This document shows positions 9,584-19,718 of a stretch of DNA of 64,000 bases, piece by piece; within the stretch, counting starts at the first letter, position 1; each line of letters starts with the position of its first letter. The DNA lies in contig CAJCHZ010000055.1 in NCBI GenBank assembly GCA_903970165.1, positions 1-64,000 on the forward strand. The letters run 5' to 3'. Origin of the DNA: Betaproteobacteria bacterium (GTDB taxonomy: Bacteria; Acidobacteriota; Terriglobia; Acidiferrales; UBA7541). The translations under genes were made by a program, and so were the position numbers. Under the pieces are notes generated by a model, which made no database searches, was not told where the DNA came from, and worked only from the letters and a program-made list of their open reading frames with translations.

Positions 9584-10723
9584 CTAATGCCCAGCGTTCC
9601 TCACGGCGAGCGTAAATACCGCCTCCATCTTCTGCGCCACCACCCCCCAGGTATATCTGCGCATCGTTTCCTGCCCCGCTAGTCCAAGCCGTTTGCGCAA
9701 CTCCACGGATTCGCACAGCCGCTCAATTCCGCGCGCCAGCTTCTCAGCATCCGCCGCCGGCACAAGCAAACCATTCCTCTCATCTTCCACAACATCTGCC
9801 ATTCCGCTCGTATTCGTCGTAACCACCGGCAGCCCCGTCGCCATCGCTTCCAGCAAAGTCAGCGGCATGCCCTCCACTAGCGACGGGAAAACAAAAATGT
9901 CATGCCGCGCGTAAACCCCCGCAATTTCCTCACGCTTCACGAACGGCATCACATTCACCCGTTCGCGCACTTCCACTGGAAAAATTCGCTTCACTTCTTC
10001 CGCCGGAACCGACGACCCCGCCACGGTCAATCGCACATCCGCATTCTTCTTCGCCACCATGGCAAACGCCTCCGCAAGGTAATACACGCCCTTGCGATCC
10101 AGCCACGTCCCCACAAACAAGAGCTCTATCGCCCTTTTCTCCGTAAACTCACGCGGAATAAAAAATCTCTCTTCCACTCCGTTGGGGACATACCAGAATC
10201 GTCCCGATTCTCGTTTGTAGTTCAATTCGCAGCAGATCCACGCCTCGCGGTTTGCCACCGCCCCGTAGTCCGCTGTTTCGATCGACAGGTCATACATCCT
10301 CTGGTGGTAAACGCGGTGCCACAACCGGTTCTTCCAGCCAAAATTCGTCGCCCGCCCTTTGCGATCTTCCACGCGCATTGCTTCGACGTACCGTTCTTCG
10401 CTTCCCTGCATCGTCAGCACGTACGGCGGTCCGCTCCTGGCCCCCGCGCCGCGCCGCCAGCTGCCGTACTCCCCTCCCCACGGCGCGTGTATGTTCGCAA
10501 CCTCATATTTTCCCGTCTCCTGCCGAATCCTCTTCGACACCCCCCTCGCAAATCGCAGCGCTTCAAACCGCTTCCACCCCGCGCTGCTCTCTGGCACGTC
10601 CTCCAGAAACCAGCAATCCACCGTATGCCCGCGTTTCACCAGCTCCGCCGCGTGATTCAACACCACTCCCGCCGCCCCGGCTTCCTTCTGCCGCGACACA
10701 CCAATCGCAATCAGTATCCTCAA
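9584..10723 (-). CDS. Glycosyltransferase, GT4 family (probable TTG start)
   Basis: About 379 residues. The GT-B C-terminal half has ELLFVGTWLDRKGVYYLAEA, VNVMPFVKREEIAGVYARHD and FPSLVEGMPLTLLEAMATGLPVV, holding the GT4 E-x7-E motif (EGMPLTLLE), then NGLLVPAADAEKLA. The start is inferred: the open frame reaches 10831 but would overlap the preceding GT2 gene by 68 bases. TTG 10723 begins the natural first strand (RILIAIG) with GGAAGG upstream; GTG 10741 is the alternative. It should transfer a sugar from a nucleotide donor to the growing glycan at the cytoplasmic membrane. Confidence 0.88.
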   Translation of the reverse strand: MRILIAIGVSRQKEAGAAGVVLNHAAELVKRGHTVDCWFLEDVPESSAGWKRFEALRFARGVSKRIRQETGKYEVANIHAPWGGEYGSWRRGAGARSGPPYVLTMQGSEERYVEAMRVEDRKGRATNFGWKNRLWHRVYHQRMYDLSIETADYGAVANREAWICCELNYKRESGRFWYVPNGVEERFFIPREFTEKRAIELLFVGTWLDRKGVYYLAEAFAMVAKKNADVRLTVAGSSVPAEEVKRIFPVEVRERVNVMPFVKREEIAGVYARHDIFVFPSLVEGMPLTLLEAMATGLPVVTTNTSGMADVVEDERNGLLVPAADAEKLARGIERLCESVELRKRLGLAGQETMRRYTWGVVAQKMEAVFTLAVRNAGH

Positions 10724-10763
10724 GGGACCCGCGCCTTCCACGTGCGAATCGCAGCTTTGATCA

Positions 10764-11831
10764 TCATCCGGCTCGCCGTTCTTTCCCGATATGCTCCATC
10801 TTGGGAACGGGAAGCCAGCGCTCCCTGGCACGCCGATACGAGTCGCTCTCCGTGAACGCCCGCTGGATACGGTAAAACCCCCTCGGCGGAGTAATCAGCG
10901 CTCCCATCAGGATCATCACTTTGAACACACGGTGCGAAAGCCGGGCGTCTGGGTGCTGCACCCGGTAGAGAGTCCATTCCGTTCTTACCGTCTCCCACGG
11001 CCAGCCTCCCTCGAGCAACAGCCGGAGTTGGTCCGCGCTGCTCTGCGTAAATTCCAGGACGGTTCGTCGTACTTGCGAATCTACTCCGGCTTCCTCCAGC
11101 TTCTGCGACAGTGTCTTCGCAAGCGCTGCCAGCGATTTTTGTTTGCGCCGCAGTTTCTCCGGTTCTGGCTGGCCCGTTATCTGAAAACTGTTTCCGTCGT
11201 GTAGCCGGTAGTAGGTGAGCGGCTCCGCCAAAATCTGCGCTTCCATCAGCACCGCCGCCATCGTGAACAGATATTCATCCGCTTGAATTTCGATTGTTTC
11301 GGGGACACTCCCAATGCGCCGCAGCAACTCCGCGCGAATCGTCATCCGGCTCGTTCCGAGAAACGCGCACCGCCGTCGAAATAGCCTCGCACCCTCGATC
11401 GTATTTGCTTGAAAACGAAATCCCTCTCGCAAAACTTCTTCCTGCTCGCTCCCGTCGCGTCCAACCACCACGATCCCGTGCCCCACGATGCCCACGGTTG
11501 GTTCAGCCGTCATCATCCCCACGACGCTCGTTAATTTCCTGGGACCCCACCAATCGTCCCCATCCAGGAACGCAACGATCTCCCCGTGGCACTCCGGTAT
11601 CCCCGCATTGAATGCGGACGCCTGTCCCCCATTTTTCTTCCGCAGCATCCGCACACGTGGCTCGAATTTGCGCACGATTTCCGGCGTACCGTCTGTCGAG
11701 CCGTCGTCTACGACGAGAATTTCGCGCTCCCCCGCAGAAAAATCCTGCTCCAGCACGCTCACAATCGCTTTTTCAATAAAGCGCTCGTGGTTATACGTAT
11801 CAATGAGTACGCTGACAAAAGGCTTCGCCAT
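10764..11831 (-). CDS. Glycosyltransferase, GT2 family
   Basis: 355 residues from ATG 11831; an upstream in-frame GTG at 11891 is the alternative. GT-A fold: FVSVLIDTYNHERFIEKAIVS, EILVVDDGSTDGT, NGGQASAFNAGI and the DxD-like FLDGDDWW. The C-terminal part (about 235-340) is helical and charged. It is close in layout to the other GT2 gene of the locus at 18558-19604, sharing VSVLID.YN and NGGQASAFN.G. The role is transfer of a sugar from an NDP-sugar in surface-glycan synthesis. A gap of about 450 bases lies upstream, so its promoter should be there. Confidence 0.9.
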   Translation of the reverse strand: MAKPFVSVLIDTYNHERFIEKAIVSVLEQDFSAGEREILVVDDGSTDGTPEIVRKFEPRVRMLRKKNGGQASAFNAGIPECHGEIVAFLDGDDWWGPRKLTSVVGMMTAEPTVGIVGHGIVVVGRDGSEQEEVLREGFRFQANTIEGARLFRRRCAFLGTSRMTIRAELLRRIGSVPETIEIQADEYLFTMAAVLMEAQILAEPLTYYRLHDGNSFQITGQPEPEKLRRKQKSLAALAKTLSQKLEEAGVDSQVRRTVLEFTQSSADQLRLLLEGGWPWETVRTEWTLYRVQHPDARLSHRVFKVMILMGALITPPRGFYRIQRAFTESDSYRRARERWLPVPKMEHIGKERRAG

Positions 11832-12069
11832 CGGCTCGCAATCGTTGGCTGGCAGGTCTCTTCCTGAAAAAGGAAGCTCGCCTCTACACACGGATGTCCC
11901 TCGTTAAGTCTACGATAATTTCGGAGGCTCGGCCTCTGTCTCGCGCGTGTTCATATTCGACACAGCCGCGCGCCGCGTTGCCACAGTGTCTCCCTGCTAC
12001 TTGCGCCGCGCCCATTTGGCACAAACCGCCTTTTATACTTGTTTCGTAGAAAACGTGCTCAGCTTGTGG

Positions 12070-12099
12070 CGCCAGCATCCCTGCTGGCGTTTTTGCTTT
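12070..12099 (+). terminator. Orphan terminator-like hairpin
   Basis: CGCCAGCA (12070-12077), loop TCCC, TGCTGGCG (12082-12089), then TTTTTGCTTT. The T-tract lies on the + strand, but no + strand gene precedes it. It may end antisense or small-RNA transcription, or be a dispersed palindrome that only resembles a terminator. Confidence 0.45.
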
Positions 12100-12146
12100 T
12101 ATAGGGTCTATACCTCAAAAATGAGGGCTCGCAGAAAACGTAAGCT

Positions 12147-12238
12147 CTTTAGAATCAACACTTCTAAATGTGTATCGGAACAAACGACGTTAACTATCCT
12201 TGGAATGAAAACTTATAAAAAAGTAGGGGGAAGGGGGG
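12147..12238 (+). repeat. Intergenic element, copy 1 (TTAGAATCA box, A-tract, G-tract)
   Basis: Starts CTTTAGAATCA, then about 40 bases later CCTTGGAATGAAAACTTATA, an A-run and a G-rich end (GGGGGAAGGGGGG). A copy with the same order of parts lies on the - strand at 26153-26232. The two boxes are 51 bases apart here and 40 there, so the inner sequence is not conserved. Confidence 0.55.
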
Positions 12239-12287
12239 CCAGGCTTTCATCCCGTCTCTTTCCGCAAATCAATCCCGGACGAAATGT

Positions 12288-13334
<1,047 letters not shown>

Positions 13335-13347
13335 TCAAAGCCGCCGC

Positions 13348-14439
13348 TCAGTGCTGCGAAGCCTGTCCTTCCACTGCCTCCATCACGCGCGTCACCGAAT
13401 TCTGCCAGTGGTTCCAATGGCTGAATTTCTCTTCCAGAATCGCGCGCCCACGGCCCAGCGGCGCAAGCCCGGCCGCTTCCAGGTCCGCATCCACCATGAT
13501 CGCAACCAGATCCTTGAATCCAATGCGCGTCTCCCAACCAAGTTTCTCGCGCGCCTTCCGCGTATCCGCAATCAGGCAATCTACTTCCAGTGGACGCATA
13601 TAACGCTCGGACATCTTCACATGCCTGCGCCAGTCCAGCCCCGCGTAGGAAAACGCCTCTTCCACGAACTCACGCACCGAGTGCGCTTCGCCCGTGCCAA
13701 TCACAATGTCCTCAGCGGTGTCGCGCTGCAGCATTTTCCAGATGGCTTCCACGTACTCGGGCGCGTATCCCCAGTCGCGCCGCGCATCGAGATTGCCCAG
13801 AAACAGGTCGCCCTGCTTCCCGGCCACAATGGCGGCCACCGCGCGGGTAATCTTTCGCGTCACAAAAGTCTCGCCGCGCCGCGGACTTTCATGGTTGAAC
13901 AAAATTCCGTTGCTCGCAAAAAGCTGGTAGCCCTCGCGGTAAATCCGCGTCATCCAGTACGCGTACACCTTCGCCGCAGCATAGGGGCTGCGCGGCTCAA
14001 ACAGCGTGGTCTCGCTTTGCGGCGGCGCCGCGGAGCCAAACATCTCCGAGCTGGATGCCTGATAAAACCGCGTCTTGCAACCGGCCCGCCGAATCGCTTC
14101 GAGCAGCCGCATCGTCCCCAATCCGGTGACGTCGCCGGTATATTCCGGCGCGTCGAAACTTACGCGCACGTGACTCTGCGCCGCCAGGTGATAAAGCTCG
14201 TCCGGCGCATAGCTGTACACCATGTTCAGAATCCATTCGGAGCTGCAAAGATCCCCGTGATGCAGAAAGAGCCGCGTGCTCGGTTCATTCGGATCTTGAT
14301 AAATATGATCAATACGCTTTGTGTTGAAGGTGCTCGCCCGCCGGATAATCCCGTGAACTTCGTAACCTTTGGACAGCAGCAACTCGGCGAGATAGGAGCC
14401 GTCCTGGCCGGTGATTCCTGTGATGAGTGCGCGTTTCAT
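13348..14439 (-). CDS. gmd: GDP-mannose 4,6-dehydratase
   Basis: 363 residues. Makes GDP-4-keto-6-deoxy-D-mannose from GDP-D-mannose, the entry to GDP-fucose and GDP-rhamnose. Seen: [20 protein letters not shown] (NADP-binding), GIIRRAS, the SSSEMFGS active-site strand, and [14 protein letters not shown] with the Tyr-x3-Lys pair. [19 protein letters not shown] and [17 protein letters not shown] are diagnostic Gmd segments. ATG 14439 has AGGAAAG upstream; an ATG-like start at 14460 lacks one. It is paired with fcl, so L-fucose is the likely product. No mannose-activating enzymes (manA/B/C) are in the window. Confidence 0.96.
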   Translation of the reverse strand: MKRALITGITGQDGSYLAELLLSKGYEVHGIIRRASTFNTKRIDHIYQDPNEPSTRLFLHHGDLCSSEWILNMVYSYAPDELYHLAAQSHVRVSFDAPEYTGDVTGLGTMRLLEAIRRAGCKTRFYQASSSEMFGSAAPPQSETTLFEPRSPYAAAKVYAYWMTRIYREGYQLFASNGILFNHESPRRGETFVTRKITRAVAAIVAGKQGDLFLGNLDARRDWGYAPEYVEAIWKMLQRDTAEDIVIGTGEAHSVREFVEEAFSYAGLDWRRHVKMSERYMRPLEVDCLIADTRKAREKLGWETRIGFKDLVAIMVDADLEAAGLAPLGRGRAILEEKFSHWNHWQNSVTRVMEAVEGQASQH

Positions 14440-14513
14440 CTGCGATCTTTCCTGCCACATGCGTTTCGGCGGCAGGCCCTATGTTTTCATGATTTCGCGC
14501 CGGGAGCGCGCAC

Positions 14514-15488
14514 TTATTTTATAAGGCGAGCCAAAAGATACAAATATGTTCCTTTGTAACCGCGCAGGCGGATATACGGGTAAGCGGCAACAGCAACGGG
14601 CAAACAGGCAGTGTATTTAAGGCGGCCAAGCAGTTGCATTGCGCGCTGGCGCGGAGAAGGCTCGGAGTGCAGCACCGCGGAAGCTGCTTCCGGCGCCATC
14701 TGCATCACCTCACGGAAACTTGCCGAACCATTCCCGGAGGCCTTGGCGGACAGCCCCGTGCGCAGGGACATATTGATCATCTGCGCGGTATGCACGATTC
14801 CAGCGGGTTGTTCTCGGATCGCGAGAACCTCGAAATCATTGGACCCCAACACATGCCGCAGAGCAGCAGCATTCCAGCGCAAAAAATGATTCGGCGGATA
14901 ATCCAGAACATCGGGTCCGGTAAGCCAACGCTCCCGGTTGGGCACGCTCAAGGCAATATAGCCCTGCGGCCGCAGGCACGCTCTTACGTTCCGCAGAAAC
15001 TGCAGCGGAGCAGCCTGATGTTCGAGAACCTCAAAGAAAGTGACCACGTCGAACTTCTCTTCCGGATATTTTTCGGCGAATTCCGAGATGGTCAGCCCCA
15101 GTACTCTCAGCAAGCCAAGTTGTGTCTTTGCAAATTGCGCGGCGTTTCGATCGAGCTCCGTCCCGGTAACGGTGTAGCCCGCGTCCCGCGCCGCCCTGAG
15201 GAAATTTCCTGTGCCGCAGCCAATGTCCAGCAAGGCCCCGCTCCCGGGCGCGAGCGAATCACGCAAGAAATATTTGTGGCCAGGCTCAAGCGGCATGAGC
15301 GTTTCATCGCGGCCGCCATACATCTGTTCGTACCAGCTCGCGTCCGGCATCACGCGCGGCTCCCAGAATTGCAAGTCGCACGCAGCGCAATGAAAGAGCT
15401 CGTACTTTCCGTATCGTTCGACGGAGGAGCTGCGGGATACGCTGCTGCACGCGGGACATCGGAGACGCGGTGTGGCGCTTTCAAGCAC
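14514..15488 (-). CDS. Class-I SAM methyltransferase with N-terminal Cys4 motif (GTG start)
   Basis: 324 residues. The N-terminus has two CxxC pairs (LRCPAC and HCAACDLQF), a zinc-ribbon-like head common in sugar methyltransferases of glycan clusters. The SAM domain follows: GALLDIGCGTGNFLRAARDAGY (motif I), VTGTELDRNAAQFA, FDVVTFFEVLEHQAAPLQFL and GYIALSVPNRERW. The last 60-70 residues are basic and hydrophobic (YTACLPVAVAAYPYIRLRGYKG), suggesting membrane attachment. The GTG at 15488 overlaps the upstream gene by 8 bases. It probably methylates a sugar or lipid-linked intermediate of this locus. Confidence 0.88.
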   Translation of the reverse strand: MLESATPRLRCPACSSVSRSSSVERYGKYELFHCAACDLQFWEPRVMPDASWYEQMYGGRDETLMPLEPGHKYFLRDSLAPGSGALLDIGCGTGNFLRAARDAGYTVTGTELDRNAAQFAKTQLGLLRVLGLTISEFAEKYPEEKFDVVTFFEVLEHQAAPLQFLRNVRACLRPQGYIALSVPNRERWLTGPDVLDYPPNHFLRWNAAALRHVLGSNDFEVLAIREQPAGIVHTAQMINMSLRTGLSAKASGNGSASFREVMQMAPEAASAVLHSEPSPRQRAMQLLGRLKYTACLPVAVAAYPYIRLRGYKGTYLYLLARLIK

Positions 15489-16371
15489 GCGCCCCGCCGC
15501 TCAATCCCAGCTTTTTCCTCACGCCAACCGTTTTATGCACCAACACTTCCCACAGAAATTCTCTGACAGCGGCCAACTCTCTCCGCCAGAAGACCCGGCG
15601 GATTTCGCCCGTTCGGCTCATGCGGTGCGTGGCGCTCAAAATCGTGTAACGGTGAGGGCGTTCGCCGTAATATCTCAGGTTTTCCTCGGCCTCGACGCCG
15701 CCATAAGTGCCCAGCTCCCGCCCGCCAGCCACGTGGTTGTAGTCGTGCAACTGGTGCGCGATCGGCGCGAACTGTGTCATGTCCACCACGGGCAACCCAT
15801 TTTTAAGCGCATACTTTATGCACCATTGGTCAAACCACACGCGGCCAATGGCGAGCGGCGGTACGTCCCGGTAAGTACCGCGGGGAAACACAAAAAAATC
15901 GATGCCCGTGTGACTTTCCAGCTGGCCTTCGTTCCGCAGGCGCGCTTTGAGTTTTTCTTCCCAGTCTTCGCCAAAGTCCAGTGGCTCGCGCACTTCGATG
16001 TTGGTCCTGCGCCCTACGGCCAGGAACTTTTCGAATGTTTTGCATACTTTCTCGACGCCGGCGGTAAACTCGCGCGGCAAAATAATGTCCGCGTTTACGT
16101 AGGCAAACACATTCCCGCTTCCATATTTTTGTGCGCGCTCTAGAATGTCCGCGAGCAGAGGCGTGCCGTGGCCGTTTCGGGCTACTTCCGGGATGTGCAG
16201 AAAACCAAGCTCGCGCGCTATTTCCGCAGTGCCTTGCTCGGTGCCGAATAAAATAATTTCCGGCTTGGGGCTAAGGTTCGTCCAGCTGGCGATAGCATTG
16301 CGTTGAATGACGGCGATATGGCCTTGGAAGGGTTTTGCCACCGCGCAAATGGTCAGCTCAGGAGCGCTCAT
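15481..16371 (-). CDS. Putative glycosyltransferase-like protein, paralogue A
   Basis: 296 residues. A GT-A-like beginning is visible: ELTICAVAKPFQGHIAVIQRNAI, then PEIILFGTEQGTAEIARELG, and a DxD-like acid pair in FAYVNADIILPREFTAG. Later come GRRTNIEV, FFVFPRGTYRDVPPLAIGR and WFDQWCIKYALKNGLPVVDMT. It aligns along its length with the protein at 20143-21054 (shared patterns: KPF.GH..VIQRNA..SW, GR.(W/T), DFF.F.(K/R)G.Y(K/R)D(M/V)PPL.(I/V)G, THR(L/M)S). GAGGAGACG directly precedes the ATG. I take it as a nucleotide-sugar-dependent transferase; the donor is unknown. Confidence 0.7.
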   Translation of the reverse strand: MSAPELTICAVAKPFQGHIAVIQRNAIASWTNLSPKPEIILFGTEQGTAEIARELGFLHIPEVARNGHGTPLLADILERAQKYGSGNVFAYVNADIILPREFTAGVEKVCKTFEKFLAVGRRTNIEVREPLDFGEDWEEKLKARLRNEGQLESHTGIDFFVFPRGTYRDVPPLAIGRVWFDQWCIKYALKNGLPVVDMTQFAPIAHQLHDYNHVAGGRELGTYGGVEAEENLRYYGERPHRYTILSATHRMSRTGEIRRVFWRRELAAVREFLWEVLVHKTVGVRKKLGLSGGARA

Positions 16372-16411
16372 CGTCTCCTCGCTCGCTTCGTTGGCGCCCT
16401 GGAAGAATTTG

Positions 16412-17674
16412 TCAATTCGCGCTCACCATATCCCCATAAAGCTTAGCGTAACGTCTCGCTTGTATTTCGAGTGCATATTCCTCGACGGCTACGCGCCGGC
16501 ATTCTTTGCCCGCCGCGGCGCGCAAGCCACCATCACCAAGCATTTTTTCCACCGCGGCTGCCAGCGCTCTGGCATCCCCTGCCGGAGACAGAAGCCCGGT
16601 CGCCCCTTCACGAACAATTTCAGGAATCCCTCCGGCGTCAGAGCCAACCACCGGCGTCCCGCAAGCCATGGCTTCGAGCGCCGTTTGTCCAAAAGCCTCC
16701 TGCAACGACGGAATAACAAATACGTCCGCGGCGCTGTAAATGATGGCTTGAAATCGCTCGTCGGTGACGTAGCCAAGGTGCACATGCGCAAAGCGTTCCG
16801 GAAGCTCAGGCTTGCTGCGGCCCATGGACAGCAAAAGCAGTTCCGGCCCGCCAGGGAGCATCGCAAGCGCTTCGGCCAAAATCGCAAACCCTTTCCGCAA
16901 AATCCTAGGGTGGTCTGCCACGAACAATATAATTTTCGCATTGGCCGGCAATCCAAGCACGGAGCGCGCCGCTGCTTGCTCGCGCGGCGCAAACGTCTCC
17001 ACGTCGAGCGCGTAGTGAATCGCCGTTACGGGAAACTCGCGAAAGAGCGAACTCCGCTTCGCCTGCGAGGCGAGCCAGTGGCTGTCGGCCGCAATCTGCA
17101 AACGGCCGCGCGGCACGCCAGCAAGAGCGGCCTTCTTCCTTTGCCAGATGCGACGCGAGAGATCCTGCTCCGCATTCGAATTCAATTCCGGACACGCCCC
17201 ACACGCCGCGGCGAACTTTCCGCAGCTGCGATCGTAGTGGCAGCCCCCCGTAAATGGGTTCATATCGTGCAATGTCCACACCACGGGAGTTTTCTGTGGA
17301 ATTTGCGCCAGGAAATCCGAGTAATCAACAAAGCCTGCGACCCAATGAAGATTCACCACGTCCGCCGCGGGAAGCTGCCGCAGCAACTCGCCGCCCAGCA
17401 CGCCGCGGTCATCGCTGAAAAATTCCTGCCCCTCCGCCCGCTTTTTTCGGTATGGCGCAAAGTCTGCTTCGATCCGATTGCGCCGCGCATTGCGCAAAGC
17501 GCGCACAAACAGTCCCGCCCGCGCATCGAACGCGACAATCCCTTCTCCAGCCTCCGCGAGGTCGCGCACAAAAAAAATCGACTCGTGCCCAATCTGCCGG
17601 AGCCCGCGGTGCAAGCGCATCGCCGCACGTCCCGCGCCTCCATCCTCACTCGCGCTTACGTGGACAATCCTCAC
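16412..17674 (-). CDS. Glycosyltransferase, GT4 family (GTG start)
   Basis: About 420 residues. The N-terminal half has VRIVHVSASEDGGAGRAAMR, VVNLHWVAGFVDY and VVWTLHDMNPFTGGCHY with a cysteine cluster (SCGKFAAACGACP), typical of WcaC-like GT4 enzymes. The C-terminal half has KIILFVADHPRILRKGFAIL and VIPSLQEAFGQTALEAMACGTPVVGSDAGG with the E-x7-E motif, then GLLSPAGDARALA. The start is taken as GTG 17674, forming a GTGA overlap with the upstream stop and preceded by AGGAAACC; GTG 17695 is possible. It is coupled to the methyltransferase gene before it. Confidence 0.9.
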   Translation of the reverse strand: MRIVHVSASEDGGAGRAAMRLHRGLRQIGHESIFFVRDLAEAGEGIVAFDARAGLFVRALRNARRNRIEADFAPYRKKRAEGQEFFSDDRGVLGGELLRQLPAADVVNLHWVAGFVDYSDFLAQIPQKTPVVWTLHDMNPFTGGCHYDRSCGKFAAACGACPELNSNAEQDLSRRIWQRKKAALAGVPRGRLQIAADSHWLASQAKRSSLFREFPVTAIHYALDVETFAPREQAAARSVLGLPANAKIILFVADHPRILRKGFAILAEALAMLPGGPELLLLSMGRSKPELPERFAHVHLGYVTDERFQAIIYSAADVFVIPSLQEAFGQTALEAMACGTPVVGSDAGGIPEIVREGATGLLSPAGDARALAAAVEKMLGDGGLRAAAGKECRRVAVEEYALEIQARRYAKLYGDMVSAN

Positions 17675-18561
17675 GGTTTCCTGGCTTCCATGCACAGCGA
17701 ACCCGGCCGGTAAGCGGATCCATCCGGTTCATTATCGAGCCCGTATTGCGTCCAATCGGCGATTTGACTCTGCGTCTCCCGAAAACGCAGTGGATTTACA
17801 AATCCTACTTCTTGCAGCAATCGTCCCAGTGAATATCCGTCATACATCCATTGGTGGATTTCGCCTTGCCTGCGAAAGCGCCCGACTTGTAGCGCATCAT
17901 AATCGGCGCGACTGAGAACGATCCTCGCAAGCTTGTTTCGAACCACAGCTCCGGGATTTTGCACAATGTAAGCCCACTTGGCGCGCATCCGTGCAGCTCG
18001 GCTCTGCGGCGAAGCCTCTCCAGCGCGCCCTGCGGCCGCACGCGCGCGTTCCGCCTCGGCGCCCACGCGCCGCGCCACAAAATCCCAATTGGGTATCGGA
18101 TTCTGCCGCAGGTATTCGAACCACGCGCCGCCGGGCGACTCGCGCACCGCCTGGTCCAGCATTTCCATCACCACCCAATCGTAATTCTCGCGCCAGCCCG
18201 GAACGCCGCTGGCCGCTTTTTCCATCGCCTGCAAATACAGCCGTGCCACTTCTTCCAGGTCCGGCACGACAACGCGCAAAATTCCGCCGGGCTTCAGCAC
18301 GCGCAAACATTCCGCCAGAACCTGCCGCGCCAGCTTTTTCGGGAAGTGTTCCAGCACATGCGAGTGATACACGACGTCAAACGAATCGCTCGCAAATTGC
18401 AGCGGATTCTTCAGATCCCATTTTTGAACCGCCGCGCTCGCTGGAAATAAATCGAGGTTCACCCACTGTGGATGGAACCGCTCTCCGCAGCCCAGGTTGA
18501 GCGCGCGCAACGCCGCGTCATGCCCTTTTCTCTCCACCGCTCTTCGCGCCGCCTCCATCAT
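17671..18561 (-). CDS. Class-I SAM methyltransferase
   Basis: 296 residues from ATG 18561. RALNLGCGERFHPQWVNLDL (motif I of the short Gxx type), WDLKNPLQFASDSFDVVYHSHVLEHFPKKL and LRVLKPGGILRVVVPDLEEVARLY place it with Methyltransf_11-type enzymes found among glycosyltransferases. The central part (about 150-225) is Ala/Arg-rich and helical. The end (GYSLGRLLQEVGFVNPLRF) is standard. The frame is open to 18738 but overlaps the GT2 gene there; ATG 18561 overlaps that gene's TGA by 4 bases, the normal coupling in this locus. Acceptor unknown. Confidence 0.87.
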   Translation of the reverse strand: MMEAARRAVERKGHDAALRALNLGCGERFHPQWVNLDLFPASAAVQKWDLKNPLQFASDSFDVVYHSHVLEHFPKKLARQVLAECLRVLKPGGILRVVVPDLEEVARLYLQAMEKAASGVPGWRENYDWVVMEMLDQAVRESPGGAWFEYLRQNPIPNWDFVARRVGAEAERARAAAGRAGEASPQSRAARMRAKWAYIVQNPGAVVRNKLARIVLSRADYDALQVGRFRRQGEIHQWMYDGYSLGRLLQEVGFVNPLRFRETQSQIADWTQYGLDNEPDGSAYRPGSLCMEARKP

Positions 18562-19604
18562 CTCGACGTGGACGGGCTGCCGCCGCCCGCCATCCCCCGC
18601 GAGCGGGAGACGCGCTGCGCCATGCGTTCGAACCAGCCTCGCACCTGCTCGCGCCGTTTGTAGCCGGCCACAAGCGTCCCCAGCGCCGCGGCGTAATTTA
18701 TGGCGCGAAGACGCCCGCTGATGTGCCGTTCGAAGCACTCGTTATACAGCAGCAAGTGCCGAAAATAGCGCAGCCGCCCGGGTGTCTCCAGCAGAAACTG
18801 TTCTTTCTCCCGGTAAAGCAGCACTCGGCTCACATAAGCGCGGGCCTGCGCGCTCCCGCTGAATTCCGGCTTGGCCAGCCAACTCTGCATTCCCTCAATC
18901 ACGATCTGCGCCATGGCGATGCGTTCGCGCCGCGACTCCGGCGACAACCGCTCCTCTTCCGCGTAGTAGAGATTTTTTCCGTGCAAACGGTACGCCGTGA
19001 GGCATTCCGGAATCGCCTGGATAGGCGCAGCGAACGGAATCATCAGCCCGATCCACGTGTCTGCCAGGATGCGCAGCCCGTCAGGCACGGGCAGAATTTT
19101 CTCCAGAAACACGCGCCGGTACGCCGTGCACGAAGTAGGGCACGGCTCATACCAAAAAATGTTGTCTCCAGGCGAAGTGAAACTCCCCGAAACGTCGTGA
19201 AACGTCGCCTCCTTGCTGCTTTTTGTCGCGTCATCCACTTCCAGATAGTTGTGATACACCATGCCCAGCGCCGGATTTTTCTGAAACTCCCCAACCACGC
19301 GCCCCAGCTTTCCAGGCAGCCAGTAGTCATCCGCGTCCAGCAGCGCAATGATTTCCCCGCGCGCTTTCGCAAAGCCAAAGTTAAACGCCGAAGCCTGCCC
19401 GCCGTTTGGCTTGTAGAAGTACTGAACCCGCTCGCCGTATTTCTTCACGCGTTCCGCGGTATTGTCTGTTGAGCCGTCGTCCACCACCAGAATTTCCATT
19501 TGCTCGCGTGGAAACTCCTGCGCCAGCACACTCTCCACCGCTTCCTCGATAAAGCGCCCGTAGTTGTAGGCGTCAATCAGAACGCTGACGAGAGACTCTC
19601 TCAT
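18558..19604 (-). CDS. Glycosyltransferase, GT2 family
   Basis: 348 residues. GT-A motifs: LVSVLIDAYNYGRFIEEAVESV, MEILVVDDGSTDNT, YKPNGGQASAFNFGFAKARG and the metal-binding ALLDADDYW. LADTWIGLMIPFAAPIQAIPE corresponds to the acceptor-side region, and YRLHGKNLYY is a recurrent GT2 segment. It resembles the GT2 at 10764-11831 and may be an old duplicate. It is the first gene of a coupled run with the methyltransferase and GT4 downstream. The 114 bases upstream may hold a promoter. Confidence 0.92.
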   Translation of the reverse strand: MRESLVSVLIDAYNYGRFIEEAVESVLAQEFPREQMEILVVDDGSTDNTAERVKKYGERVQYFYKPNGGQASAFNFGFAKARGEIIALLDADDYWLPGKLGRVVGEFQKNPALGMVYHNYLEVDDATKSSKEATFHDVSGSFTSPGDNIFWYEPCPTSCTAYRRVFLEKILPVPDGLRILADTWIGLMIPFAAPIQAIPECLTAYRLHGKNLYYAEEERLSPESRRERIAMAQIVIEGMQSWLAKPEFSGSAQARAYVSRVLLYREKEQFLLETPGRLRYFRHLLLYNECFERHISGRLRAINYAAALGTLVAGYKRREQVRGWFERMAQRVSRSRGMAGGGSPSTSR

Positions 19605-19718
19605 CGTGTTCCGCTCTCTGGCACAGGGATAAACGTTTGCGGCGCCCCCACGTTAAAAGAATAGCAGCACTGGCGCGCTTTTGAGCTTTAACGTTTCAGG
19701 CAGGCTGGAAAGGAACAA

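Larger units (their letters stand above)
11832..12287. other. Intergenic region with two repeat-like structures
   Basis: 456 bases with no supportable gene. An open frame on the + strand (11947-12291) runs through the structures below and shows no protein-like pattern. The region holds a perfect 8-bp hairpin followed by T's (12070-12099, + strand) and one copy of the TTAGAATCA/A-tract/G-tract element (12147-12238). It should also hold the promoter of the GT2 gene on the - strand. Confidence 0.55.

Noticed and set aside
16307..17713. 468-codon + strand frame opposite the GT4 gene
   Set aside because: Arg-rich shadow without domains; the GT4 gene on the - strand is complete.
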